DNA from: Terrimonas sp.
GTDB taxonomy: Bacteria; Bacteroidota; Bacteroidia; Chitinophagales; Chitinophagaceae
Direction: 5' to 3'
DNA length: 64,000 nucleotides
Assembly (NCBI RefSeq): GCF_003075435.1
Contig: NZ_QCZJ01000012.1
Coordinates: 62,001-126,000 of the forward strand
How positions within the stretch are numbered: the stretch's first letter is position 1; the number at the start of each line of letters is the position of its first letter. Below are positions 16,840 to 25,976 of the stretch, in pieces. Under the pieces are notes generated by a model, which had not been told where the DNA came from, did no database searches, and saw only the letters and a list, made by a program, of their open reading frames with translations. The position numbers and the translations under genes were made by a program.

Positions 16840-17481
16840 ATGATGAATCGATACCTGTTTTCCTTTGGCTTTTTGTTTTTAGCAATATTTTCCTGCAACA
16901 GCAACTATACACCCAAACCGAAAGGCTATTTTAATATAACATTCCCCGAACATCAATACCAGTTATTCAATCAGCACGGCTATCCCTATACTTTTGAATA
17001 TCCTGTTTATGCCAATATTGTTAAAGACAGCGCTTATTTTGATGCCGACCCTGATAATCCATATTGGATAAATATTGATTACCCTTCATTCAATGCCAAG
17101 ATTTACCTGAGTTATAAAACCATCGGCGGTAAATCAATATATAAAGTGAAAACCGGAAACGGGTATAAGGATTCTTCTTCCATAAATACTTTCGATAACC
17201 TGAGAAACGACGCTTACAAAATAACATTCAAGCATACTACCAAGGCTTCATCTATTGAAGATTCAGCATTTATTACACCACAGGGATACGGTGGCGTTTT
17301 CTTCAGGGTGGGCGGCAATGCTGCTACAGGCAAGCAGTTTTTTATAACTGATACTACCAAACATTTCTTACGCGGGGCGCTATATTTCAACGATACTCCC
17401 AATGAAGACTCCCTGAATATTGTATACGATTTTATAGGTAAGGATATGCAGCATATGATCAATACGGTTAGATGGAGATGA
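16840..17481 (+). CDS. gldD: Gliding motility lipoprotein GldD
   Basis: A 213-residue lipoprotein needed for gliding and type IX secretion in Flavobacterium. The signal ends in a lipobox with C19 (FLAIFSCNSN), followed by the GldD signature YTPKPKGYFNITFPEHQY. Conserved aromatic segments (PDNPYWINIDYPSFNAKIYLSY) and the C-terminal FIGKDMQHMINTVRW are also family-typical. Adjacent to gldE, as in other gliding and non-gliding Bacteroidetes. The exact role is unknown; it is thought to act at or near the secretion complex. Confidence 0.93.
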   Translation: MMNRYLFSFGFLFLAIFSCNSNYTPKPKGYFNITFPEHQYQLFNQHGYPYTFEYPVYANIVKDSAYFDADPDNPYWINIDYPSFNAKIYLSYKTIGGKSIYKVKTGNGYKDSSSINTFDNLRNDAYKITFKHTTKASSIEDSAFITPQGYGGVFFRVGGNAATGKQFFITDTTKHFLRGALYFNDTPNEDSLNIVYDFIGKDMQHMINTVRWR

Positions 17482-17532
17482 GGGAGACAGTAGGCATTCA
17501 GCTGTAATAAAATTTTGCCGATTAAATAGATT

Positions 17533-17570
17533 AGTATATTTTTATACTGAATAAGGTAAAATATTATACT
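17533..17570 (+). promoter_or_regulatory. Putative autoregulatory operator of the toxin-antitoxin operon
   Basis: An inverted repeat AGTATA-TTTT-TATACT (17533-17548) lies 23 bases before the antitoxin ATG, and a third TATACT half-site (17565-17570) abuts that ATG. Antitoxins of the Xre type usually bind such repeats to repress their own operon. The half-site pattern is visible; binding is inferred. Confidence 0.4.
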
Positions 17571-18095
17571 ATGCCAAAAATAAAACAAAACACCCATAGT
17601 AAACGGAGCCACTCAAAAAAACGTTTAAGCTCCGTAAGCGTTAATACTGCAAACCCTGCTTTGCGAATTTCAAAAGCAAATCCAATCATTTTTTCCGGCA
17701 CTGTAAAAAAGCCGGAAAGCCAGATGACGCCGATGGAAAAAATGGAGAGATTAAATATTGGGATCAGCAAAAAAGACCTGGAAACATTAAAGGCGAGAAC
17801 AAACCTGGATTATGATAAACTTGCAAAGCTGCTTTCCGTTACAAGGGCAACACTTATAAATAAAACCGGTGCTGGAAAATTTAATAGTGCTTTAAGCGAA
17901 AGAATGCTTGGGTTAGCGGATATATATTCTTATGGCTATGAGGTATTTGAAGATGAAGAAAGCTTTAATCAATGGATGTTCAGGCAAAATTATGCATTGG
18001 GAGGTAAAACGCCATACGAAGTATGCAATAACCAGTTTGGAAGGGAAGAGGTAAAAAATATTATCGGGAGAATTGAATATGGGGTATACTCATGA
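17571..18095 (+). CDS. Xre/MbcA/ParS-type antitoxin of a RES toxin system
   Basis: A 174-residue antitoxin. After a basic, disordered-looking N-terminal stretch of about 55 residues rich in Lys, Ser and Thr, a helix-turn-helix region runs MERLNIGISKKDLETLKARTNL through LSVTRATLINKTGAGKF, then the Xre-antitoxin C-terminal (DUF2384-like) part with EDEESFNQWMFRQNYALGGKTPYEVC. That last part (short helix, GxxP turn) is the toxin-binding region of the family. It is followed after 11 bases by the RES toxin, so the two are one operon. The long N-terminal extension is somewhat unusual. Confidence 0.9.
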   Translation: MPKIKQNTHSKRSHSKKRLSSVSVNTANPALRISKANPIIFSGTVKKPESQMTPMEKMERLNIGISKKDLETLKARTNLDYDKLAKLLSVTRATLINKTGAGKFNSALSERMLGLADIYSYGYEVFEDEESFNQWMFRQNYALGGKTPYEVCNNQFGREEVKNIIGRIEYGVYS

Positions 18096-18106
18096 AATAA
18101 ATAGCA

Positions 18107-18565
18107 ATGATTGTATACAGGATTGGTAGGACTAAATTCAGCAAAGATATTTCCGGAGAAGGAGCAAGATTACATGGCGGCAGGTGGAATCATATTTTAA
18201 CATCCTGCATTTATACTTCTGAAAGCCGGGCTCTTGCTGTTTTGGAATATACTGTAAACGTTAATATAGATGACATCCCCAGATCACTAAGCATCTCAAC
18301 ATTTGAAATACCTGATACCGGAATACAGGAATTAGCAATAAAAGGCCTTCCGGGTAACTGGAAAGAAGCACCAGCCCCATCTTCCACTAAAGATCTTGGT
18401 ACAAAGCTTTTAAGGTCAGCCAACTCACCCATAATTAAAATCCCTTCAGCTATTATTCCCCGTGAGTTCAATTTCATCCTTAATCCACAACACCCAAACT
18501 CAGAAGACTTTAAAATTCTTGATGTGGAAGATTTTGTTTACGATGTTAGAATAAAATTGATATAG
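18107..18565 (+). CDS. RES domain toxin (NAD+-degrading family)
   Basis: A 152-residue RES-domain protein. RES toxins such as MbcT and those from Pseudomonas and Photorhabdus break down NAD+. The family residues are visible: Arg in VYRIG, the GARLHGGRWN segment, and YTSESRALAVLEYTV, which carries the conserved Ser/Glu portion. The full domain is present and nothing suggests decay. Partner of the Xre antitoxin immediately upstream. Confidence 0.92.
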   Translation: MIVYRIGRTKFSKDISGEGARLHGGRWNHILTSCIYTSESRALAVLEYTVNVNIDDIPRSLSISTFEIPDTGIQELAIKGLPGNWKEAPAPSSTKDLGTKLLRSANSPIIKIPSAIIPREFNFILNPQHPNSEDFKILDVEDFVYDVRIKLI

Positions 18566-18657
18566 CAGTGATCAGCCATAACAGCTTTATTACTGCTGCC
18601 AGTCTTCTACTTACCACTCTTTTCTCACTTCCCCTTACCTTTACAAGAAAATAACCC

Positions 18658-19239
18658 GTGATAGAAATTGATAATATTCTGGTAAGTGATGATGTGGTAA
18701 AGGCACAATTTGTTTGTGATCTTATTAAATGTAAAGGTGGTTGCTGTGAAGACGGCGATGCCGGTGCACCGCTATCAAAAGAAGAAACACAGATACTGGA
18801 AGATAATTACGAGATACTTAAACCATATCTTACCAAAGAAGGCATGGATGAAATAGAAAAAAAGGGTAAGTATTATTACGACAGGTCTTTTGGCTGGGTA
18901 ACACCAACCATTGATGGTAAGATATGCGCTTACGGGTATTACGATAACAAAGGCATCATAAAATGTGGTATTGAGCAGGCCTATCTTGATGGTAAAATAA
19001 GCTGGAAAAAACCTTTGACCTGCCATCTCTACCCCATCAAAACAAAGAAAACAAAAACCTACGAACTGGTTAACTATGAACCACGGGAAACGCTCTGCAG
19101 CCCGGCATGCAAACTCGGTAAAAAGCTGCAGGTGCCAGTGTACGTTTTTTTAAAAGAAGCACTCATCAGAAAATACGGGGAGGAGTTTTATACATTGCTT
19201 GAACAGATTGCCAATCAATATTATAAGGATGGAGAGTGA
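18658..19239 (+). CDS. DUF3109 family protein (cysteine-rich, possible metal/Fe-S protein)
   Basis: A 193-residue protein beginning with a GTG codon. Cysteines are arranged as FVCDLIKCKGGCCEDGDAG at the N-terminus, then CAYG, IIKCGIEQA, TCHLYPI and LCSPACKLGKKL, the spacing of DUF3109 proteins, which resemble the YkgJ-type zinc/iron chelating domain. Function is unknown; a metal-centre protein is the usual guess. It follows the RES toxin by 92 bases of degenerate spacer and is probably an independent unit. Confidence 0.85.
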   Translation: MIEIDNILVSDDVVKAQFVCDLIKCKGGCCEDGDAGAPLSKEETQILEDNYEILKPYLTKEGMDEIEKKGKYYYDRSFGWVTPTIDGKICAYGYYDNKGIIKCGIEQAYLDGKISWKKPLTCHLYPIKTKKTKTYELVNYEPRETLCSPACKLGKKLQVPVYVFLKEALIRKYGEEFYTLLEQIANQYYKDGE

Positions 19240-19416
19240 AGCGTTTTTCACACAAAGAAAACCAGGAATAGAAGCATAAGCGCATAACGGGCACTTCACT
19301 GCTGTTAGCATTACGTAAAATATCTTATATTATCATTTCGCAGGAAATTAAAAGGATGATTTTCCGGTTAAATTCGTTTCCTTAGTTATCATTGTAAAAA
19401 CTTTGCCGCATTAAAC

Positions 19417-20736
19417 ATGCTGCTTATTTATTCCATAGAAATAAGTTCAAGACTGAAGTATATTGCCGGAACCTTATTGCATAACTTCAGCGGTATTGAA
19501 GTTTTTTATACCAGCAGCACTGAGGAATTCCGCAACTTTGATGGCGCTAAGATCAACTACTCTTTCAACCAGTTATCAGAAGATGAATTTCATATAGTTC
19601 CATCCACTTCCCTGCTTTTCGAAAATGATATCAGGGAGATCAGTATTCCTGTAAAAGAACACAATCATTATAAAGTACTTTTTCCCTGTACGCAGGGCGA
19701 TCATTCATTCGACATTTTCGCGGCGTCATTTTTTTTACTCTCCCGCTATGAAGAGTATCTCCCACATCAACAAGATGAATACGGTCGCTTTGCACACACA
19801 GAAAGTATTGCTTTTAAAGAGGCATTTTTAGAACAGCCGCTCGTCAACTACTGGCTGAAAGATTTCCAGATTGTTTTGCAGTCGAGATTTCCTTTTCTTT
19901 TGTTTGCGTTGAGAAAATTCAGGTTTATCCCCACATACGATATTGATATCGCTTTTTCTTACCTGCATAAAGGTACAATACGAAATGCAGGAGGCGCAAT
20001 GCGCTCTTTACTGAAAGGGGAGATTGATGACATCAAAGACCGCTTTGAAGTGATTGCGGGTAAAAAAGAGGATCCTTTTGATACCTATGAATGGCTATAC
20101 GCGCTTCACCTGAAATATAACCTCAACCCCTATTATTTTTTTCTTGTGGCTGCTTCAACCGGTGAATATGACAAAAATATTGACCCGGCAATTCCGGAAA
20201 TGCGGGAACTGATAAAATATCACTCTATTGGCTATAATGTTGGTGTACATCCTTCCTGGCAAAGCGGCGATAATGAAACACTACTGTATGAAGAAATAAA
20301 AATACTGGAAGCCATCATTGAACGGAAAGTTGTGCATAGCAGGCAACACTATATCCGCATGGGGTTTCCCGGCACTTACCGCAAGCTTATTGAGCAGGGC
20401 ATACACAGTGAATTTTCAATGGGCTACGGAAGCATCAACGGATTCAGGGCGTCAGTCGCATCTCCTTTTTACTGGTACGATCTTGCTGCAGAAGAAATAA
20501 CATCTCTGCTTATCTATCCTTTTTGTTTTATGGACGCCAATGCATATTATGAGCAAAAGCTTGCTCCGCACCAGGCGTTCACTGAAATCCGGAAATATCA
20601 TGACACGATTAAGAAGGTAAACGGAACCATGATCACCATATGGCACAATAATTTCTTCGGCAGTGATAAAATGTTTGCCGGCTGGAAGGAAGTGTATGAA
20701 CTTTTTCTGGAAGAAGTTGTTTACTGGGACTTATAA
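19417..20736 (+). CDS. Polysaccharide deacetylase family protein with N-terminal DUF7033
   Basis: A 439-residue protein seen widely in Bacteroidetes. The N-terminal 150 residues match the DUF7033-type region (LLSRYEEYLPHQQDEYGRFAH), and the C-terminal part is a deacetylase-like barrel: PTYDIDIAFSYLHKG holds the Asp-rich metal motif, NVGVHPSWQ provides a histidine, and IWHNNFFG lies near the end. Such enzymes remove acetyl groups from surface or capsule polysaccharides; the actual substrate is not known. No signal peptide is visible, so it may act in the cytoplasm. Confidence 0.85.
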   Translation: MLLIYSIEISSRLKYIAGTLLHNFSGIEVFYTSSTEEFRNFDGAKINYSFNQLSEDEFHIVPSTSLLFENDIREISIPVKEHNHYKVLFPCTQGDHSFDIFAASFFLLSRYEEYLPHQQDEYGRFAHTESIAFKEAFLEQPLVNYWLKDFQIVLQSRFPFLLFALRKFRFIPTYDIDIAFSYLHKGTIRNAGGAMRSLLKGEIDDIKDRFEVIAGKKEDPFDTYEWLYALHLKYNLNPYYFFLVAASTGEYDKNIDPAIPEMRELIKYHSIGYNVGVHPSWQSGDNETLLYEEIKILEAIIERKVVHSRQHYIRMGFPGTYRKLIEQGIHSEFSMGYGSINGFRASVASPFYWYDLAAEEITSLLIYPFCFMDANAYYEQKLAPHQAFTEIRKYHDTIKKVNGTMITIWHNNFFGSDKMFAGWKEVYELFLEEVVYWDL

Positions 20737-20795
20737 CAGGGCAATTGATCGTTTCTTATCCTGAAATATTTTATCCGGAGTATATAAAACAATAA

Positions 20796-20821
20796 TGCTC
20801 CCGCTATTACTGGCAGGAGCA
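20796..20821. terminator. Hairpin between convergent genes
   Basis: TGCTCC (20796-20801) pairs with GGAGCA (20816-20821), extended by GC/GC inside. It lies between the stops of the deacetylase gene (plus) and the NUMOD4/HNH gene (minus) and may act as a bidirectional terminator. No T-run. Confidence 0.4.
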
Positions 20822-20850
20822 CTATACTATGGCAGGTTAATCGGTTACAA

Positions 20851-21429
20851 TTATATCTTCACATGAGCCCAGTTCTCTTTAGTCTTTATACGGTGTATCT
20901 GCATATCAGATACATTGAATTTTTTAGCAATTGCTTTCAGGGTTTTCTTTTCTTTCAGCATTTGCTTTATCACCTTTACTTTCTTTACATCCAGTTTTGC
21001 ACCCTTAACCGTTGGGTTGTCTTTCCTGTATTTTATAGCGGCTCTTACACGTGGATTTTTCCTGTTATGTGCAGAAACTTCATCTTGTGTGGCCCATTTT
21101 AAATTTGTGTATTTATTATTCTCATAGTTATGATCAAGATGAATAATAAATAGTTGTTTTGCTTTTGGCTTAGGCAGAAAATGCTTGGCTACCAGGCGAT
21201 GTACCAACGCAGTAAAATATTTTCCATTAAGCTTTTTTCTCCAGATGGGGTAATTTGCCTGACGGCTTAACTTAAGGATAAACCCATCTGCCATACGTTT
21301 GTTGTACTTGATTATTCTGCCATGATTTGATATGGCATATTTATACCAGACAGCACCTTTGGTTTCATGTTCGGGCAGGTCTTTCCAGATTTCGTTTGGG
21401 AGCATTTTTACAGATTCCCTGATAGCCAT
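20851..21429 (-). CDS. NUMOD4/HNH-type endonuclease-like protein
   Basis: A 192-residue protein from the ATG at 21429 (the frame is open to a TTG at 21468, but MAIRESVKMLPNEIW fits better). NUMOD4-like motif: EIWKDLPE...YAISNHGRIIKY. HNH core: VHRLVAKHFLPKP, then IHLDHNYENNKYTNLKWAT with the His-Asn-type residues. The C-terminal third has a helix-turn-helix (LKAIAKKFNVSDMQIHRI) that would bind DNA. This is the architecture of phage or intron homing endonucleases, but it stands alone here with no intron or phage neighbours. Confidence 0.8.
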   Translation of the reverse strand: MAIRESVKMLPNEIWKDLPEHETKGAVWYKYAISNHGRIIKYNKRMADGFILKLSRQANYPIWRKKLNGKYFTALVHRLVAKHFLPKPKAKQLFIIHLDHNYENNKYTNLKWATQDEVSAHNRKNPRVRAAIKYRKDNPTVKGAKLDVKKVKVIKQMLKEKKTLKAIAKKFNVSDMQIHRIKTKENWAHVKI

Positions 21430-21627
21430 GGTTTTTAGTTTTTTTTGGATTAAGAAGGGGTTAAACAATACAATCTAGTTTAGAATAGGATATGATGTTT
21501 TTCAAGGTTGTGCTGAAAGGAGAATTTCATTAACTCATATTCGTGCTGCACAGCAATAGTGGTGGGTTTTACATTGAACAGCAATTGTCCGAAGTTACAA
21601 CAACATATGATATAAAGAAACAAATAA

Positions 21628-22218
21628 TTAAATTTTCAATCCTTCCACCAAAATGATGATCATATTATCTTCAAGTTGTTCAGGAGATATCTTTTCCATT
21701 GAGCGATGCCAGGATTCTATTCCACTGACAGCATGAAGCATGATCAGCACAGCAGTTGGTGCATCTATAGGCTTAATCTGGTTTTTTTGAATGCCTTCGG
21801 TAATAATATTTGCTAAACGCTGACGGTAAGCTCTGCGCTGTACTTTGAAATTTGAAAGATAAGGTTCTGTAAGATGCCGCCACTCCCGGTCTGCCACATG
21901 TACTTCTTCATAATTATTCAGCATTTGCTGAATGTGGAACCTGAGAATAGACTTTATTTTTTCAATGGCTGTTATTTTGCTGTTTTCAATATTCTCAAGG
22001 TTTTGGGTGAGAAGATTGGCTGTCCGGAAACAGATATCCTGTAAAATCTCTGCTTTTGACTGTATATGGTTATATAAGCTGGCGGCTTCCACCCCTACCT
22101 GCTCTGCAAGATCTCTCATGGATGTTGCAGAAAAGCCTTTTTCCCGGAATAGCTTTGCAGCTTTAGCAACAATAAATTGTTTTTTTGAACTGTTACGTTG
22201 TGTTTTAATTGTGGGCAT
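21628..22218 (-). CDS. TetR/AcrR family transcriptional regulator
   Basis: A 196-residue repressor. The N-terminal helix-turn-helix reads AKLFREKGFSATSMRDLAEQV and continues into VEAASLYNHIQSKAEIL. The rest is an all-helical ligand-binding domain. Lies 64 bases upstream of the cysS stop region, on the same strand, followed downstream by the NUMOD4 gene. No divergent target gene is adjacent, so the regulated function cannot be inferred. Confidence 0.9.
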   Translation of the reverse strand: MPTIKTQRNSSKKQFIVAKAAKLFREKGFSATSMRDLAEQVGVEAASLYNHIQSKAEILQDICFRTANLLTQNLENIENSKITAIEKIKSILRFHIQQMLNNYEEVHVADREWRHLTEPYLSNFKVQRRAYRQRLANIITEGIQKNQIKPIDAPTAVLIMLHAVSGIESWHRSMEKISPEQLEDNMIIILVEGLKI

Positions 22219-22282
22219 CAGTATTCTCGGTTTTATCCCCGGGTTTCTTTATAAAGCGCAGAAACATGAAATAATACTCAAA

Positions 22283-23779
22283 TCAGTTAACAGACCAGCT
22301 TACAGTTCCGTCTTTTTCATCTTTTAAAATTATTCCCTGCCCCTGTAGCTCGTTCCTGATTTTGTCAGAAGTGGCGAAATCCTTCTTACTTCTTGCCTCT
22401 TTTCTTATCTGGATAAGCAATTGTAATACACCTTCAAGCAACGAGTTATCTCCTTCCTTCTCATTTTTTAATCCGAAAATATCAAAAAGATACACCTTAA
22501 ATTTATGCTGCAAAAGCTCAAGCGTTTGCTTACTGATGCTGGTTAAAGGCAGATGTCCGTTTTTTAAAGAATTAATTACCGGCACAAGCTCAAACATATT
22601 CGCCAGCACTTTCGCGGTATTGAAATCATCATTCATTGAGTCATCAAAACCATTGATCAGTTCAATAGTTCGCTTTTCAAGCTCTTCATCAATTTCACTA
22701 TCGCCTGTTCCGGTATATGTCAATTTGTTGAGATTATCGTACGCCTCCCATAGTCGCTTCAATCCTTTCTCAGCTGCCTGTAATGCTTCATTACTGAAAT
22801 CAAGCGTGCTTCTGTAATGTGTTTGCAGCATAAAAAAACGAACCGTCATAGGTGCATAAGCCTTTTCCAAAAGTGGGTGATCGCCTGTAAATAACTGGTG
22901 AGGTAAAAATCCATTCCCGGCGCTTTTACTCATTCTGGCCCCGTTTACTGTGAGCATATTGGTATGGAGCCAATAGTTTACCGGGCTGGTATGATAACAA
23001 GCCTGCGATTGCGCTATCTCGTTAGTATGATGTGTAGCTGCCAGGTCCATACCTCCGCCATGTATATCAAACTGGTGCCCGAGATATTTTCCGCTCATAG
23101 CTGAGCATTCAATATGCCAGCCCGGAAAGCCCATTCCCCAGGGCGAAGGCCATTGCATTAAATGTTCTGGCTTGGCTTTTATCCATAAGGCAAAATCAAG
23201 GCGTCCTTTTTTCTCATCCTGACCGCCTAATTCTCTTGTGCCTTCAAGCAGGTCTTCCAGCTTTCTGTTGGTAAGAATGCCATATGGCTTTTCCTTGTCG
23301 TATTTTTCTACATCAAAATAAACAGTGCCATCTACCACATAAGCATAACCATTTTCAATGATCTGCTTTACCATTTCAATTTGCTCAGATATATGCCCCG
23401 TAGCTGTAGGTTCAATGGTTGGTGGAAGGTTATTGAAAAGCTCCATCACTTTATGAAATCCCAGTGTATATTTCTGTACTATTTCCATAGGCTCCAGTTG
23501 CTCAAGCCTGGCTTTTTTTGAAAATTTATCATCGCCTTCATCCCGGTCTCCTTCAAGATGCCCTGCATCAGTAATGTTTCTTACATACCGAACCTTATAC
23601 CCAAGATATTTAAGATAGCGGTATATTATATCGAAAGAAATAAAAGTGCGGCAATTTCCAAGGTGCACATCGCTATATACTGTTGGTCCGCATACATACA
23701 TGCCAACATAACCGGGTGTAATAGGCGTAAATACTTCTTTTGTTCTTGTAAGTGAATTATAAACTTTTAATTCAGACAT
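22283..23779 (-). CDS. cysS: Cysteinyl-tRNA synthetase
   Basis: Charges tRNA(Cys). Class I synthetase, 498 residues from the ATG at 23779: MSELKVYNSLTRTKEVF. The HIGH-like motif is in CGPTVYSDVHLGNCRTF, the zinc/adenylation region in GWHIECSAMSG, and the KMSKS-like motif is ARMSKSAGNGF. The anticodon-binding C-terminal helices follow. The frame is open upstream to 23884, but the upstream part is unlike the family, and a -7 box at 23808-23815 lies inside it, supporting the shorter start. Confidence 0.96.
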   Translation of the reverse strand: MSELKVYNSLTRTKEVFTPITPGYVGMYVCGPTVYSDVHLGNCRTFISFDIIYRYLKYLGYKVRYVRNITDAGHLEGDRDEGDDKFSKKARLEQLEPMEIVQKYTLGFHKVMELFNNLPPTIEPTATGHISEQIEMVKQIIENGYAYVVDGTVYFDVEKYDKEKPYGILTNRKLEDLLEGTRELGGQDEKKGRLDFALWIKAKPEHLMQWPSPWGMGFPGWHIECSAMSGKYLGHQFDIHGGGMDLAATHHTNEIAQSQACYHTSPVNYWLHTNMLTVNGARMSKSAGNGFLPHQLFTGDHPLLEKAYAPMTVRFFMLQTHYRSTLDFSNEALQAAEKGLKRLWEAYDNLNKLTYTGTGDSEIDEELEKRTIELINGFDDSMNDDFNTAKVLANMFELVPVINSLKNGHLPLTSISKQTLELLQHKFKVYLFDIFGLKNEKEGDNSLLEGVLQLLIQIRKEARSKKDFATSDKIRNELQGQGIILKDEKDGTVSWSVN

Positions 23780-23807
23780 AATTTTCGATGTTGTATACAG
23801 ATATCTG

Positions 23808-23815
23808 CAAATATA
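23808..23815 (-). promoter_or_regulatory. Putative cysS promoter -7 box
   Basis: On the minus strand the sequence is TATATTTG, a perfect match to the Bacteroidetes -7 consensus TAnnTTTG, about 29 bases before the cysS ATG. No good -33 TTTG was found at the expected spacing, so the call rests on the -7 box and its position. Confidence 0.4.
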
Positions 23816-23858
23816 AATGGAATAAATGGAGGTATATAACTCAGCACTAACCGGCGTT

Positions 23859-25007
23859 TTATTTCTGCAGTGCCACGTCAGCAACTACCGGAAAATGATC
23901 AGAGAAAACCTTTGGTATACGGTCGCATTGCAGTATTTTAAACCTGGGGTCTGCAAAAATATAATCAATGCGAAGGGTAGGAAGCTCTCTCATAAACCCG
24001 GAAGAAAAGCTATAGTATGTTTGACCGAAGCCAAAATTACTGGCTATAAAGGCATCTTTTTTATCCCCTTTTATTGAAAAATAGGTATAAGAGTTAGGAA
24101 CGTCATTTAAGTCGCCGCAGAATATTTCCGGGTGTCTGCTTGAATCAAGCTTACCACGAATAAACTCAGCTTGTTCCCCTCTTCTTTCAAACGCGTATCT
24201 CATTTTCCTGAAAATGTTTTTGGAAGCATCAAGACGCTCAGAAGGGTCATTCTTTATTTTGGAGATATCCTCGTATTCCCTCTCTTTAAAACCAAAAGAT
24301 TGCAAATGCCCTGTATACACACGTATAGTATCTTCTTTAAAAGCAATGTCTGCAGATAAAAGGCTTTCTGTAACGTCATCCTTTGCCAGCGAAAGAGAAG
24401 CTTTTGAAGTATCTACAATGGGGTATTTTGAAAAAATAACTGTTCCTGAAAAGAAATGACGATACTTTACCTCGTCTTTTGAAAAATAATAATAGGAGTA
24501 ACCCATATCTCTTGTAAAATGCCAGACGCTGTTAAAATATTTGCCGGAATCTACTGTAAAAAATTCCTGCATGGCCAAAACATCCGGATCGTATTCTTTA
24601 ATTAAATCAAGCATTTTCATCTGGTGAATGCTTAATCCCGGCTTTTTAAACTTTTCATCAATTCTTGCAAAGCTCCGCACATTCCATGTCATTACCCGCA
24701 GCGTATTTTCCTGCTTTTTATTCTTGTCAAAACTTTTGCCTATGTGAAAGGCAAATACCGCTAATATGCTTTTCCAGCCAATAATAAAACATAGCGCTGC
24801 CAATATGCACCACTTCGGTTTTACAAAAAGCCAAAAAAAGAAAAAGATCGTAAGTGTAATAAGGATATAGGGGAACATCAAACCAATAAACCCAAACAAC
24901 CACCACCTGAAAGGATTAAAAAAAGGTGAGAGGCAGCCTACAAGAAAAGAAATACAGATACAGATGTATATAAAGACCAATAAGCGTCTGGAAAATTTTC
25001 GGATCAT
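23859..25007 (-). CDS. Membrane-anchored endonuclease/exonuclease/phosphatase family protein
   Basis: A 382-residue protein with three hydrophobic segments in the first 95 residues (LLVFIYICICISFLVGC, WWLFGFIGLMFPYILITLT, WCILAALCFIIGWKSILA) and a C-terminal EEP domain: VMTWNVRSF, MQEFFTVD, GDLNDVPNSYTY and SDHFPVVADV carry the metal and catalytic residues of this fold (Asn, Glu, Asp-Asn, Asp-His). Substrate could be a phospholipid, phosphoinositide-like molecule or nucleic acid; no way to tell. It follows the pseudo-rhomboid by 9 bases and is cotranscribed with it. Confidence 0.88.
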   Translation of the reverse strand: MIRKFSRRLLVFIYICICISFLVGCLSPFFNPFRWWLFGFIGLMFPYILITLTIFFFFWLFVKPKWCILAALCFIIGWKSILAVFAFHIGKSFDKNKKQENTLRVMTWNVRSFARIDEKFKKPGLSIHQMKMLDLIKEYDPDVLAMQEFFTVDSGKYFNSVWHFTRDMGYSYYYFSKDEVKYRHFFSGTVIFSKYPIVDTSKASLSLAKDDVTESLLSADIAFKEDTIRVYTGHLQSFGFKEREYEDISKIKNDPSERLDASKNIFRKMRYAFERRGEQAEFIRGKLDSSRHPEIFCGDLNDVPNSYTYFSIKGDKKDAFIASNFGFGQTYYSFSSGFMRELPTLRIDYIFADPRFKILQCDRIPKVFSDHFPVVADVALQK

Positions 25008-25016
25008 TTATTTCGA

Positions 25017-25940
25017 TTATAGGTCTTCTTCTGCCGCACGACGGAGTATATCCTTTTCTTCTGCAGTAAGGTTATTGTATCCTTTCTGATTGATTTTATC
25101 AAGTATTTCATCAACCCTGGCCTGATTTAAATTAGGTATTTTGCTATATGGCTCCCGCCCCTGGGTATCATAAAAAACTTTTGATCTTTCTACGTAATGT
25201 TTGGGCGCTTTGTCGGGATTAAACAAATCAAATATCCAATTATACATTCTGCTCATCCATGCTCCGGTATCATACCCTTTATTAAGAAGCCATAAAAATA
25301 AAAATCCTGTTCCGGCGGCTCCCAGCTCTGCTCCATATGCTGCAGGATTACCGAATGTTGTGCCTGTAAAATTTATTACGGCATATATAACCGTTAGTAT
25401 CCAAAGCGGAATTCCTCCATTTAAAAGCGGGAAAATGCGGTACCCGGGGGCTGTAACGGTGGCGGCTATAGCAATCGCCATAACAGAGCAATTGGCTCCT
25501 GCTAATACCATTTGAGGTGCGTTTACAGCAAAAGCTGGCACCAGGTTGCTGCACAGCAGGTAAACAACAGCACCGGCAATACCGCCATAAATATAGAGTG
25601 GTACTAATTTTTTGCCACCAAGCAAAGACTGTACAATATATCCAAATGCCCAAAGCCACAGCATATTGGCAATAAGGCTCCAGATATCTGTATGGGAAAA
25701 CATGAACGTTATCAAAGTCCATGGCCGGGATGGTAGTTTTGCAGCATCGGCAGGTAGTACGAACCAATCCGATATCTGTACTGTAAATAAACCTGCTTCC
25801 AGGCCTGAAATCAGGTAAACAGACCGGATAAAGAAAAGAATTGTTGTAATAAGTACATTAATAATGATAACCTTTACCAGCGCGTCATTATCGGCCCCGA
25901 AAAAAACCCTGCGCGTCTTTGTTTGTTGAAGCACTCCCAT
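25017..25940 (-). CDS. Rhomboid-family protein lacking catalytic residues (putative pseudoprotease)
   Basis: A 307-residue polytopic protein homologous to its upstream neighbour. Where the neighbour has the catalytic GASGS (S157), this one reads LAGANCSV, with Asn150 at the Ser position; where the neighbour has AHLGG (H215), this one reads AELGA, with Glu205 at the His position. Both residues of the rhomboid Ser-His dyad are therefore missing. The C-terminus carries the small DUF6576-like tail (ILDKINQKGYNNLTAEEKD). Pseudo-rhomboids such as iRhoms bind and route membrane proteins instead of cutting them; that function here is an analogy. Confidence 0.8.
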   Translation of the reverse strand: MGVLQQTKTRRVFFGADNDALVKVIIINVLITTILFFIRSVYLISGLEAGLFTVQISDWFVLPADAAKLPSRPWTLITFMFSHTDIWSLIANMLWLWAFGYIVQSLLGGKKLVPLYIYGGIAGAVVYLLCSNLVPAFAVNAPQMVLAGANCSVMAIAIAATVTAPGYRIFPLLNGGIPLWILTVIYAVINFTGTTFGNPAAYGAELGAAGTGFLFLWLLNKGYDTGAWMSRMYNWIFDLFNPDKAPKHYVERSKVFYDTQGREPYSKIPNLNQARVDEILDKINQKGYNNLTAEEKDILRRAAEEDL

Positions 25941-25976
25941 TCCTTACATTTTACAGGCTATAATAACATAAATTTA

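Noticed and set aside
20851-22218. Prophage or mobile island around the NUMOD4 gene
   Set aside because: No integrase, phage structural gene, tRNA attachment site or flanking direct repeat was found.
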